Positions 17,570 through 26,000 of a DNA stretch of 64,000 nt are shown here, piece after piece. The stretch comes from Gillisella terrae. GTDB taxonomy: Bacteria; Pseudomonadota; Alphaproteobacteria; Rhizobiales; Rhizobiaceae. Numbering within the stretch: the first letter of the stretch is position 1; the number at the start of each line of letters is the position of its first letter. A program made the translations under genes and the position numbers. Under the pieces are notes generated by a model that saw nothing but the letters and a program-made list of their open reading frames with translations, was not told the origin of the DNA and did no database searches. The DNA lies in assembly GCF_004801395.1 (NCBI RefSeq), contig NZ_SSOA01000008.1, positions 62,001 through 126,000 on the forward strand, written 5' to 3'.

Positions 17570-18637
17570 TTGGCTTCTGTGGACCTTAAAGGCGGTGCCG
17601 GGCGTTCAAACGCTCGGTCTCGCCGACGCATTCGCACTGTGCTCGGCTTTGTCGTCACTGTTCTTACGACCTATATTGGCCTGCTGGCGGTGACGTTTTT
17701 CATCGGTCGGGTGATCCCGATCGATCCCGCCCTCACGATTTTGGGCGACCGCGCCCCACAAGCGGCGGTCGAGCAATTGCGCCGCACCATGGGGCTGGAT
17801 CAGCCGCTCTATTATCAGTTCTACCTCTATATCAAAAACATTCTGGCTGGCGATTTTGGCACGTCTGTTTTGACCTCCAATCCGGTGATGGCGGATATTG
17901 CCCGGTTTTTTCCGGCCACCATCGAGCTTGCCACAGTCGGTACCCTCATTGGTGCGCTGGTGGGTATTCCCTTGGGCGTTCTGGCGGCGGTCAAGCGCGG
18001 CAGTCTTGCCGATCAGCTGGTGCGGGTGATTGGTCTTGTTGGCTATTCGGTACCCATCTTCTGGCTTGGCCTGCTGGCGCTGTTGGTGTTTTACGCCAAG
18101 CTGCAATGGGTTGCCTATCCGGGGCGGATGGATGTGGTTTATGAATATAGCTTCACGCCCATCACCGGCTTTTTCCTGCTGGATGCGATTATCCAGCAGC
18201 AATGGGATGTGCTGTGGGATCTGTTTCGCCATATCATCCTGCCCGGTGGCCTGCTGGGTTATTTTTCGCTGGCTTACATCAGCCGCATGACCCGCTCGTT
18301 CATGATCGCTGAGCTTTCGCAGGAATATATTGTTGCCGCCCGCGCCAAGGGCCTGTCGGAAACACGGATTATCTGGTTTCACGCGCTGCGCAATGCGGCC
18401 GTGCCGCTGCTGACGGTGATTGCTTTGTCTTATGCTGGCCTGCTGGAAGGCTCGGTGCTGACAGAATCAATCTTCTCGTGGCCGGGGATCGGGCTTTACA
18501 TCACCAATTCCTTGCAAAATGCCGATATGAACGCGGTGCTGGGCGGAACCATTATCATTGGCTCTGTCTTCATTGGCATCAATCTTCTGTCGGATGTTCT
18601 CTATAAAACCCTTGATCCGAGGACGCGCAGCCGATGA
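17570..18637 (+). CDS. dppB: ABC transporter permease, DppB type
   Basis: A 355-residue inner-membrane permease of the peptide importer. It begins with an unusual charged lead of about 30 residues, then a first helix and the typical large loop with RTMGLDQPLYYQFYLYI. The C-terminal half has the BPD_transp_1 domain; the EAA-like loop reads EYIVAARAKGLSETRIIWFHALRNAAVPLLTV. The start is TTG, supported by AAGGG 7 bases upstream. It follows the binding protein by 16 bases and overlaps dppC by 4 bases. Confidence 0.92.
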   Translation: MASVDLKGGAGRSNARSRRRIRTVLGFVVTVLTTYIGLLAVTFFIGRVIPIDPALTILGDRAPQAAVEQLRRTMGLDQPLYYQFYLYIKNILAGDFGTSVLTSNPVMADIARFFPATIELATVGTLIGALVGIPLGVLAAVKRGSLADQLVRVIGLVGYSVPIFWLGLLALLVFYAKLQWVAYPGRMDVVYEYSFTPITGFFLLDAIIQQQWDVLWDLFRHIILPGGLLGYFSLAYISRMTRSFMIAELSQEYIVAARAKGLSETRIIWFHALRNAAVPLLTVIALSYAGLLEGSVLTESIFSWPGIGLYITNSLQNADMNAVLGGTIIIGSVFIGINLLSDVLYKTLDPRTRSR

Positions 18638-19560
18638 CTTTAACGGCCTCAAAAATTCCTTTGCGCGAGTGGCTGCTGTCTGATCGACCACAATCACGCC
18701 GACAGGCAAGGCTTGGTCGTGCTTATGTGATCTGGCGGCAGTTTTCAGCAAATCGGCTGGCTTTGCTGGGCTTGGGATTGATCCTGGCGCTGGTGTTTAT
18801 CGCCATCTTCGCCAATCTTCTTGCCACCCACAATCCGGTTCAGGGCGATCTGGCGGGCGCACGGCTGTTGCCGCCAGGATCAAACGGCTTTTGGCTCGGC
18901 ACAGACGATCAAGGCCGTGATATCTATTCCCGGCTGATTTACGGCTCGCGCCTCACGCTGCTGGTGGTGGTGTTGGTGGCCATCATTGCAGCCCCCATCG
19001 GGCTGATTGTCGGCACGGTCTCTGGCTATGCTGGCGGCTGGGTTGATGCCGTGTTGATGCGGATTACCGATATCTTTTTGGCCTTTCCCAAACTGGTGCT
19101 GGCTCTGGCCTTGGTGGCAGCCTTGGGACCGGGCATTGAAAATGCCATTTTGGCCATTGCTGTCACATCCTGGCCACCTTACGCGCGCATCGCGCGGGCC
19201 GAGACGATGACCTTTCGCAATTCCGATTATATTTCAGCCGTCAAGTTGATGGGGGCTTCACCCTTTCGCATCGTGCTGCGCCATATCATGCCCCTTTGTC
19301 TGTCCTCGCTGATCGTGCGGGTGACGCTGGATATGGCGGGCATTATCCTCACGGCCGCCGGCCTTGGCTTTCTGGGCCTCGGTGCACAGCCGCCCCTGCC
19401 GGAATGGGGAGCGATGATTGCCGATGGTCGCCGCTTTATTCTCGATCAATGGTGGGTTGCGGCCATGCCGGGCTTTGCCATTTTGCTGGTCAGCCTTGGC
19501 TTCAACCTGCTGGGCGATGGTCTGCGCGATGCGCTCGACCCCAAGGAGGCTGGCCAATGA
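18634..19560 (+). CDS. dppC: ABC transporter permease, DppC type
   Basis: The 308-residue partner permease. An N-terminal cytoplasmic stretch, a first helix (LALLGLGLILALVFIAIFANLLA) and LGTDDQGRDIYSRLIYGSRLTL, the hallmark of the DppC/OppC N-terminus, are followed by the BPD_transp_1 domain with ITDIFLAFPKLVLALAL and AGLGFLGLGAQPPLPEWGAM. ATGA overlaps link it to dppB upstream and to the ATPase gene downstream, so the operon is tightly coupled. Confidence 0.94.
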   Translation: MTLTASKIPLREWLLSDRPQSRRQARLGRAYVIWRQFSANRLALLGLGLILALVFIAIFANLLATHNPVQGDLAGARLLPPGSNGFWLGTDDQGRDIYSRLIYGSRLTLLVVVLVAIIAAPIGLIVGTVSGYAGGWVDAVLMRITDIFLAFPKLVLALALVAALGPGIENAILAIAVTSWPPYARIARAETMTFRNSDYISAVKLMGASPFRIVLRHIMPLCLSSLIVRVTLDMAGIILTAAGLGFLGLGAQPPLPEWGAMIADGRRFILDQWWVAAMPGFAILLVSLGFNLLGDGLRDALDPKEAGQ

Positions 19561-20390
19561 CACCTTTGTTGACGGTTGAAAATCTGAAAGTCAGTTTTCC
19601 AACTCGCACCGGGCTGGTCGAGGCGGTGCGCGGTGTGTCGTTTACCTTGGGCAAGGAGCGCCTCGGCATTGTCGGCGAATCCGGCTCTGGCAAATCCCAG
19701 ACGGGGCGGGCGATTATGGGGCTGACACCCTCCCATGCGCGCATTACGGCAGACCGTTTGACCTTTGGCGATACCGATTTGTTGAGCCTGTCGGCCTCTA
19801 AGCGCCGCGCGTTGCGTGGCAAAAGCATGGCGATGATTTTGCAGGATCCGAAATATTCGCTCAATCCGGTGATGACCATTGGTCGGCAGATTGTTGAAAC
19901 ACTGTTGACCCATGAGCGGCTCTCAAAACGCGATGCGAAAACCCGTGCGCTGGCCATGCTGGAGGCGGTGCAAATCCATGACCCTGAGCGGGTGTTTGCG
20001 CTTTATCCGCATGAGGTTTCAGGCGGCATGGGCCAGCGGGTGATGATCGCGATGATGCTGGTGTGCGGCCCGCAATTGCTGATTGCCGATGAGCCAACCT
20101 CGGCGCTGGATGTGACTGTGCAGCTCGAGGTGCTGGATATTCTGGATGGGCTGGTGCGCGAGCGCGGCATGGGGTTGATTTTTGTCTCCCATGATTTGCG
20201 GCTTGTGTCGTCCTTTTGTGACCGCGTTTTGGTAATGTATGCAGGCCGAGTGGTGGAAGAGTTGGATGCTTCGAAACTCTCTGAGGCCAAGCACCCTTAC
20301 ACCCAAGGCCTGCTGAGCTGTCTGCCGCGACTTGAGGGTGATCAACACCCGCTGCCGACCCTGCAACGCAAAGCGGAGTGGGCGCTATGA
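19557..20390 (+). CDS. dppD: ABC transporter ATP-binding protein, DppD type
   Basis: A 277-residue ATPase powering the importer. Walker A is GESGSGKSQ (about 37-45), the signature [13 protein letters not shown] and Walker [13 protein letters not shown], followed by the H-loop in FVSHDLRL. A shortened C-terminal extension keeps [14 protein letters not shown], the start of the peptide-transporter ATPase tail. The start at 19557 is fixed by AAGGAGG upstream and the ATGA overlap with dppC; a longer reading into dppC is not credible. Confidence 0.94.
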   Translation: MTPLLTVENLKVSFPTRTGLVEAVRGVSFTLGKERLGIVGESGSGKSQTGRAIMGLTPSHARITADRLTFGDTDLLSLSASKRRALRGKSMAMILQDPKYSLNPVMTIGRQIVETLLTHERLSKRDAKTRALAMLEAVQIHDPERVFALYPHEVSGGMGQRVMIAMMLVCGPQLLIADEPTSALDVTVQLEVLDILDGLVRERGMGLIFVSHDLRLVSSFCDRVLVMYAGRVVEELDASKLSEAKHPYTQGLLSCLPRLEGDQHPLPTLQRKAEWAL

Positions 20391-21136
20391 GCACCGTGCT
20401 GTCAATTCAAAACATGTCGGTGCGCTTTGATGAATTTCTGGCGCTGGATGATGTCAGCCTTGATGTGCAGCAGGGCGAAAGCTTTGGTTTGGTGGGCGAG
20501 TCCGGGTCTGGCAAATCAACGCTGTTGCGCGCCGTTGCCGGCTTGAATGCTTTTGAAAGCGGCCGCCTGACGGTGGATGGCAAAGACTACACGGGCAAAC
20601 GCCGTGATCAGGATTTTTATCGCACCGTGCAAATGGTGTTTCAGGACCCCTATGGCTCGCTTCATCCACGCCAGACGGTGGATCGTTTGCTGCTGGAGCC
20701 GCTGGTCATTCATGGTTTTAGCGATGTTGATCAGCGCATTGCCCGCGCTCTGGATGAGGTTGGCCTTGGCTCCGGCTTTCGGTTTCGCTTTTCCCATCAA
20801 TTGTCCGGGGGGCAACGCCAGCGCATTGCCATTGCGCGGGCATTGATTGTCGAGCCGAAAATTCTGCTTTTGGATGAGCCAACCTCCGCGCTGGATGCGT
20901 CTATTCAAGCGGAAGTTCTCAATCTGCTGGAACAGGCGCGCAAGGATCGGGGATTGACCTTCGTGATGGTCAGTCATGATCTCGCAGTGATCAGCCATAT
21001 GTGCGACCGGCTGGCGGTGATGCGTATGGGCAAAATGGTGGAAACCATGCCGGTGGATGCTTTGCGTCGCCGTGAGGTTGAGGCTGAGTATACGCATCAA
21101 TTGATGACGGCCAGTGAGGGGTTTCGGCGCAAGTAA
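20387..21136 (+). CDS. dppF: ABC transporter ATP-binding protein, DppF type
   Basis: The second ATPase, 249 residues. Walker [11 protein letters not shown]-loop in MVFQDPYGSLHPRQTV, signature LSGGQRQRIAIARAL and Walker [15 protein letters not shown] are all intact. It is shorter than most DppF proteins because the C-terminal peptide-transporter tail is nearly absent. GGAG lies before the ATG, which overlaps the dppD stop by 4 bases. It is the last gene of the operon; a C-rich palindrome follows 41 bases later. Confidence 0.94.
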   Translation: MSTVLSIQNMSVRFDEFLALDDVSLDVQQGESFGLVGESGSGKSTLLRAVAGLNAFESGRLTVDGKDYTGKRRDQDFYRTVQMVFQDPYGSLHPRQTVDRLLLEPLVIHGFSDVDQRIARALDEVGLGSGFRFRFSHQLSGGQRQRIAIARALIVEPKILLLDEPTSALDASIQAEVLNLLEQARKDRGLTFVMVSHDLAVISHMCDRLAVMRMGKMVETMPVDALRRREVEAEYTHQLMTASEGFRRK

Positions 21137-21176
21137 GCTGGAATGGCACTGATGTCAGCTTTGTCTTGCAAGAACC

Positions 21177-21206
21177 CCTCCCCAACCCTCCCCACAAGGG
21201 GGAGGG
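21177..21206. repeat. C-rich/G-rich intergenic palindrome (copy 1)
   Basis: A doubled CCTCCCC tract followed by CACAAGGGGGAGGG makes a strong stem after the dppF operon. The same design occurs at 63224-63255. Such CCTCCCC-ACAAGG-GGAGGGG elements are frequent between rhizobial genes. It may also act as a weak transcription stop. Confidence 0.7.
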
Positions 21207-21344
21207 AGCAGGTTGAGGATCAGGCGAATGTTGTAAACCAGTCGTCCTATTGCCAAAAAAATCAAAAGCTTACTGGGGATTTCAGCAGAATCCCTCCCTC
21301 TTGTTCAGAGGGGTCTTTTTCGTCGATCTTGATGCTTGCGGTCC

Positions 21345-22508
21345 TTACGCCACCCGCCGTCCTTCGCGCCAGATTTGCTTGATGAAGGGGTGATCGTGCT
21401 GGTTGCCAACCTGCAATAGATCGGCCCTCTTGCCCACGGCAATTTCGCCACGATCAAACAGGCCTGCCGCCTCTGCTGGTGTTTTGCTGACCATGCGCAC
21501 GGCGGCGGGCAGATCAAGGCGAAGCGCGCTATCTGCGGCGATCATGAAGGGTGCGTCAATCAGCGCGCGCGGCACATAATCGGAGGCGAGAATATCGCAT
21601 AGGCCTTCCAGCAAGAGATCGCGCACGGCAATATTGCCCGATTGTGAGCCGCCGCGCACGATGTTGGGCGCACCACCGACAATCTGCATCCCCCGCCTTT
21701 GTGCCTCGCGGGCCGCTTCCAGTGTGCAGGGAAATTCGGAGATGCTGACACCTTCATCGGCGGCCATGTCCACATGCTCAATGTCGGTATCATCATGGCT
21801 GAGCATTGGCTTGTTGTGGCGCTTGGCAATCTCCACCACGTGCGGGCGCACATTTGCACCAATTGCTTTTTTGCGCTCAATCAGATCGGCCAGATGGGCA
21901 CGCACCGCAGCTTCGCTCTGGCCCCAGGCCTTTTGCAATTTGACAATGTAGTCATCCAGATTGCGGGTTTGCCGGATACCGGGCAAATGTTCCATCACCG
22001 AGACCACCCGCACCAGATCATGGCTGATATTGGCCTCCATCAAGGCGGGGGTCTGCGGATCAATCACTTCGCAGCGCAGATGAATGAGGTGTTCGGCCCG
22101 AAACATGCCAGCGTTTTGGCATGTTTCCAGCGCCTCGATCATCGGGGCGAGAATTTCAGCGCGTTCGCTATCGTCATGGGCCGCACCCACACACAAACTG
22201 TCAAACACAGTGGTAATGCCCGCACCAATAATCTGCGCATCATGGGCCAAGGCGGCTTGCGCAAAGTTCCAGCGCACCGACGTGCGCGGATAGACGTGTT
22301 TTTCAAAATGGTCGGTGTGAATATCCACAAGGCCGGGCAATAGCAGATCACCACGAAGATCAATCGCGTCTCTGGCGTGGGTGATTGGCCCGATTGCAAC
22401 GATGCGGCCGCCTTCGATTTCCACACAGCCGTTGACGATTTTATCGGCCAAAACAACACGGGCATTGGTGAGGACCAGGCGTTCTGTATTGGCTGCACGC
22501 ATGTCCAT
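21345..22508 (-). CDS. phnM: PhnM-like amidohydrolase (ribose 1-methylphosphonate 5-triphosphate diphosphatase family)
   Basis: A 387-residue metal-dependent hydrolase of the amidohydrolase superfamily. GLVDIHTDHFEKHVYPR (about 51-67) carries the altered HxD-type metal motif that marks PhnM. HLRCEV, MLSHDDTDIEHVDMAADEGVSISEFP and LASDYVPRAL are further PhnM blocks. In phosphonate (C-P lyase) pathways PhnM removes pyrophosphate from the ribosyl intermediate. No other phn gene is near, so this is an orphan copy whose substrate may differ. The ATG at 22508 is 9 bases after GGAG; an in-frame ATG lies 15 bases upstream. Confidence 0.85.
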   Translation of the reverse strand: MDMRAANTERLVLTNARVVLADKIVNGCVEIEGGRIVAIGPITHARDAIDLRGDLLLPGLVDIHTDHFEKHVYPRTSVRWNFAQAALAHDAQIIGAGITTVFDSLCVGAAHDDSERAEILAPMIEALETCQNAGMFRAEHLIHLRCEVIDPQTPALMEANISHDLVRVVSVMEHLPGIRQTRNLDDYIVKLQKAWGQSEAAVRAHLADLIERKKAIGANVRPHVVEIAKRHNKPMLSHDDTDIEHVDMAADEGVSISEFPCTLEAAREAQRRGMQIVGGAPNIVRGGSQSGNIAVRDLLLEGLCDILASDYVPRALIDAPFMIAADSALRLDLPAAVRMVSKTPAEAAGLFDRGEIAVGKRADLLQVGNQHDHPFIKQIWREGRRVA

Positions 22509-22570
22509 AACCATCTTCTCCATTGTTTTGGGCCGCGACTCACAGCCTAGGCAAATCGTGCTGACGCTTT

Positions 22571-22611
22571 ACAGCGCCGTGCGCCATATATGGCGCACAA
22601 AGGTTCGCTGT
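22571..22611. repeat. Dispersed palindromic repeat, module A (copy 2 unit)
   Basis: Outer arms ACAGCG and CGCTGT enclose the inner palindrome GTGCGCCATATATGGCGCAC. A 15-base spacer (22612-22626) separates it from module B. The same A module is found at 34245-34284 and 47471-47506. Confidence 0.85.
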
Positions 22612-22626
22612 AGCACTTTATATCTG

Positions 22627-22674
22627 TTGCATAATTTTCTCTTTAAACCGATTCCGGTTTAAAGAATTATGCAA
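22627..22674. repeat. Dispersed palindromic repeat, module B (copy 2 unit)
   Basis: TTGCATAATT at one end and AATTATGCAA at the other, with CTTTAAACCG and CGGTTTAAAG as inner arms. It lies between the divergently placed phnM start and the end of the P1 peptidase gene. Confidence 0.85.
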
Positions 22675-22700
22675 TAGCGCTCTGTGATGACTGTTCTATG

Positions 22701-23699
22701 TCAGCCAAAGCAATCGCGCCATGCGCTTTGCGCATTTTCATACGGAAGGGCTGTCGCTTCATAGACACCACGGGCAATGGCACGGGCCATGACAAGGGTT
22801 GCCAGATGACAGAGCGCCATAAAATCAGAAGGTTGGGCCAGCGGTTTTGCCCCGGTTGCAGCCGCAAAGATTGTGTCGCCGTCAGCGGGTAGATGGGCAG
22901 GCAGCACGGCGCGCGCCAGACCATCCTGCGCCATGATGGAGAGCCGGTGGGCTTGTGCTTTGGTAAGCACGGCATCGGTGACAATCGCGCCAATGGTGGT
23001 GGCGGTAGGAGCAAGGCCTTTGGCGCGAAGGCAAATGTCATCATCGGTAAAAGACGCTGGCAGGCCGAAACCGCCAAATTCGCCCTTCTGCTCAAAGGGC
23101 GCGGCCCAAAAGTGCTTGGAGGTTCCAACCGTTGCTGTGCCCATGGCATTGACGGCAACAATGGCACCCACCGTATGGCCGCTGCTGCTGACGGCACTTG
23201 CCGAACCCAGCCCGCCTTTGAGGGTTGCAGTTGTCGCGCCCGTGCCAGCACCCACGGTGCCCAGCGCGAAAGCGCCTTGTTGTGCGGCGGTGAAAGCGTC
23301 AAAGCCCATATCGCGGTAAGGCGAATGCAGGCCCCAATCCTTGTTGCCACCGTTGAGCAGGTCCATCAAAATTGCCTGCGGAACAATGGGAACAGAAGTG
23401 GAGCCAACCGGATAACCACGGCCAATGCTGCGCAGGCCCGCCTGCACACCGCCTGCGGCATCGAGCCCAAAGGCGGAGCCGCCCGACAGCACCAGTGCGT
23501 CAACCTCAGTCACTGTCATTGCTGGATCAAGCAGAGCTGTATCACGCCCGCCCGGCGCACCGCCGAGCACGGAGCCGGAAGCACGAGCGGGTTGATCAAA
23601 CACAATCACCGTGACACCGGAGCCAAGAGCCAGATCGGTGGCGTGACCAACAGCCAGACCGGCAATGTCTGTCAGCAGATTAAGCGGGCCGGGTCTCAT
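22701..23699 (-). CDS. P1 family peptidase (DmpA/L-aminopeptidase D-esterase-like)
   Basis: A 332-residue self-cleaving N-terminal nucleophile hydrolase. Family blocks are clear: AGLAVGHATD, GGAPGGRDTALLDP, VDALVLSGGSAFGLDAAGGV, GTVGAGTGATTATLKGGLGSAS, and TATTIGAIVTDAVLTKAQAHRL, where a Thr before IGAIVTDA is the probable cleavage point and nucleophile in this short subgroup. Members cleave N-terminal residues from peptides, beta-peptides or amides. It lies among peptide uptake genes but is separated from the upstream ABC operon by a hairpin terminator, so it is probably transcribed alone. Confidence 0.9.
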   Translation of the reverse strand: MRPGPLNLLTDIAGLAVGHATDLALGSGVTVIVFDQPARASGSVLGGAPGGRDTALLDPAMTVTEVDALVLSGGSAFGLDAAGGVQAGLRSIGRGYPVGSTSVPIVPQAILMDLLNGGNKDWGLHSPYRDMGFDAFTAAQQGAFALGTVGAGTGATTATLKGGLGSASAVSSSGHTVGAIVAVNAMGTATVGTSKHFWAAPFEQKGEFGGFGLPASFTDDDICLRAKGLAPTATTIGAIVTDAVLTKAQAHRLSIMAQDGLARAVLPAHLPADGDTIFAAATGAKPLAQPSDFMALCHLATLVMARAIARGVYEATALPYENAQSAWRDCFG

Positions 23700-23722
23700 G
23701 ATGTCACTCCCGTATTATTTAA

Positions 23723-23746
23723 AAAAGCGCCCCGAAAGGCGCTTTT
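23723..23746. terminator. Bidirectional intrinsic terminator
   Basis: AAAAGCGCC (23723-23731) and GGCGCTTTT (23738-23746) form a stem with a CCGAAA loop, between the end of the minus-strand permease operon and the P1 peptidase start. Confidence 0.8.
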
Positions 23747-23804
23747 GATTTGGGTTCTAAACATGTCCGAACGCAAAACCGCGTCGCACTTTTGCTGGAA
23801 ATGC

Positions 23805-24725
23805 TTACCGCTTCAACGACCGCGGATCGAGTGCATCGCGAATGCCATCGCCAATATAATTGACGCTGAGCACGGTGAGCGAAATCGCCAGTCCAGGCCA
23901 GATGGCGCGGGCAGGTGTGATCTGCAAGAAGTTCACGCCATCATAGAGCAGGCGGCCCCAGGTGGGGAAGTCGGATGGAAAGCCAAGGCCCAAGAAGCTG
24001 AGCGCAGATTCGGTAATGATCGCCGAGGCGATCCCCAATGTGGCCGACACCATGACCGAACTGAGCACGTTGGGCAGGATATGCTTGAGCAAAATCCGGT
24101 ATTCGCGCATGCCGCTCGATTTGGCGGCCAGCACAAATTCCTGACTTTTGATGGTCAGCACATCGCCCCGCACAATGCGGGCCGTGTGCATCCAGCTGGT
24201 GATGCCAATGACGACAACGATCAGTAGGAAAATACCGGTGTTGGGACCAAAGGCCGAGCGCAGCGTATCGCGAAACAGCATGGTGATGACCAGAAGCAAA
24301 GGCAGAATGGGCAGCGCCAGAAACAGGTCTGTGATGCGCATCAAGATGCCGTCTATGCTCTTGAAATAGCCCGCCAGCATGCCAACGACCGTGCCGACAA
24401 TCAACGCGATCAACATGGCGGTGATGCCCACGGCCAGCGAAATCTGTCCGCCTGCCAAAACTTGCGCGAACAGGTCGTGGCCGAGATTGTCGGTGCCAAA
24501 CGGGTGAACCCAGGATGGTCCCTGATTTTTGTCACGGATATTCAGCTTGTTTGGGTCAACCGTATGGATCAACGGGCCAAGATAGACCGCCGCCACGATG
24601 AATACAAAAACGATCAGGCCAATGACGCCGCCGGTATGCCGCCTGAACTGACCCCATAGTTGCGCCGCGAAAGATTGCGAGCGCTGCGGTTCTGGTGCGG
24701 TTTCGAGTGTGGTTCCATCAGTCAT
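23805..24725 (-). CDS. ABC transporter permease, DppC/OppC type
   Basis: A 306-residue inner-membrane permease of the second peptide-type importer. A polar N-terminus, a first helix (GGVIGLIVFVFIVAAVYLG), the loop FGTDNLGHDLFAQVLAGG and the BPD_transp_1 domain with EFVLAAKSSGMREYRILLKHILPNVL and SFLGLGFPSDFPTWG are visible. The ATG at 24725 has GAGGA upstream and overlaps the end of the DppB-type gene by 8 bases. It is the last gene of the minus-strand operon, followed by a terminator. Its ATPase is encoded away on the plus strand (31346-33178). Confidence 0.92.
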   Translation of the reverse strand: MTDGTTLETAPEPQRSQSFAAQLWGQFRRHTGGVIGLIVFVFIVAAVYLGPLIHTVDPNKLNIRDKNQGPSWVHPFGTDNLGHDLFAQVLAGGQISLAVGITAMLIALIVGTVVGMLAGYFKSIDGILMRITDLFLALPILPLLLVITMLFRDTLRSAFGPNTGIFLLIVVVIGITSWMHTARIVRGDVLTIKSQEFVLAAKSSGMREYRILLKHILPNVLSSVMVSATLGIASAIITESALSFLGLGFPSDFPTWGRLLYDGVNFLQITPARAIWPGLAISLTVLSVNYIGDGIRDALDPRSLKR

Positions 24726-25728
24726 AGCGGATCCTCGGGTCGAGAATGCCGTACAGCACGTCGGCAATAAGGTTGAACAGCACGATCAACACGGCGAAGA
24801 TAAAGGTGAGTGTTTGCACCAGCGGCAGGTCACCACTTTGAATGGCGGTGATCAGCAATTGGCCAAGACCGTTGACGCGGAAAATCTGCTCGGTGATGAT
24901 CGCACCGGAGAAAATGGTCGGAACGCCCAGCGCAATCACGGTGATCACCGGAATCATGCTGTTGCGCAGCACATGCACCAAAAGCACGGTCTTTTCTTTT
25001 ACGCCTTTGGCGCGGGCTGTGCGAACATAGTCCTGATGCAGGTTATCCAGCATGGAGGCGCGCACAAACCGGCTGATCTGTGAGGTGTTGTAGAGTGTGA
25101 GCACCAGAACCGGTAACACCATCTGTTTGACTTGCAGCACAAACGAATTCCAGTCTGTCACCTGCAAGCTGGTATCGTACACGGAGGGGAACCAGTGCAG
25201 GGTGGAGCTGAACACCACAATCAGCAACACGCCGGTGAAGAAGGTGGGCACTGAATAGCCGACCATCGAGATGAAGGTGCCGATCTGGTCGAAGAATGAA
25301 TATTGCTTGTAGGCCGAGATCACACCAAGCGGAATGGCCAGCATGACGCCAAACAGATAGGAAAGGCCGACAACCCAGAGCGTTTGCGGCATACGTTGCA
25401 CGATCAGATCAACAACAGGGCTGCGGGTGGTCCACGACAGAACACGCAGGCGATTGCCATCGCCAATCTGCCAGCCGGTCACCTGTTGCAGAATATTCAA
25501 AGGCTCATTGATGAAGAACTGATGCAGCCATTTGAAGAACTGGATATACATTGGCTGATCAAGGCCAAGTGCCGCCTTCATCTGCTCCCGCACTTCCGGC
25601 GGAATCGTCAGGGGAAGATCGCCAAGGGGATTGTTGGGTGCCATCGCCAAAAGGGCGAAAATGATGAAACTGATGATCAGCAGGGTCGGGACTGCAAACA
25701 TCAATCGCCGAAGTGTGTAGGTAAACAT
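24718..25728 (-). CDS. ABC transporter permease, DppB/OppB type
   Basis: A 336-residue partner permease. It has the first helix MFAVPTLLIISFIIFALLA, the long loop with MKAALGLDQPMYIQFFKWLH, an insert of about 40 residues unlike the shorter DppB at 17570, and the C-terminal domain with DYVRTARAKGVKEKTVLLVHVLRNSMIPVITV. It lies 272 bases downstream of the binding-protein gene, with a strong hairpin in between that probably lowers permease expression. Confidence 0.92.
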   Translation of the reverse strand: MFTYTLRRLMFAVPTLLIISFIIFALLAMAPNNPLGDLPLTIPPEVREQMKAALGLDQPMYIQFFKWLHQFFINEPLNILQQVTGWQIGDGNRLRVLSWTTRSPVVDLIVQRMPQTLWVVGLSYLFGVMLAIPLGVISAYKQYSFFDQIGTFISMVGYSVPTFFTGVLLIVVFSSTLHWFPSVYDTSLQVTDWNSFVLQVKQMVLPVLVLTLYNTSQISRFVRASMLDNLHQDYVRTARAKGVKEKTVLLVHVLRNSMIPVITVIALGVPTIFSGAIITEQIFRVNGLGQLLITAIQSGDLPLVQTLTFIFAVLIVLFNLIADVLYGILDPRIRYD

Positions 25729-25965
25729 TTTTTTCCCGTCTCCGGTCGCGTCCCAAGCATCGGCATAACCGAAAAGTGTTGAGCGGCTTTCGGTCTATCC
25801 GATGCGTCAAGCAAATCCTTATCGGACCGAAAAATATCGAGCAGCTTTTGAATGATCTGGCCGCGAAACGCAATCCGCCCTGAACCGTATCGGGACCGAA
25901 CGTATGACGATAGTTTGCGGACACACAGAATTACGCAGTCTGCATATGTGCATACAAGAAAAGCA

Positions 25966-25991
25966 CTGGCCCTGCACGATTGCAGGGCCAG
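25966..25991 (-). terminator. Hairpin after the first family-5 binding protein
   Basis: CTGGCCCTGC and GCAGGGCCAG form a perfect 10-bp stem just past the stop of the gene at 26001. On the minus-strand transcript TGCTTTTCTTG follows, so partial termination or mRNA protection is likely before the permease genes. Confidence 0.75.
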
Positions 25992-26000
25992 TTTTACGGA

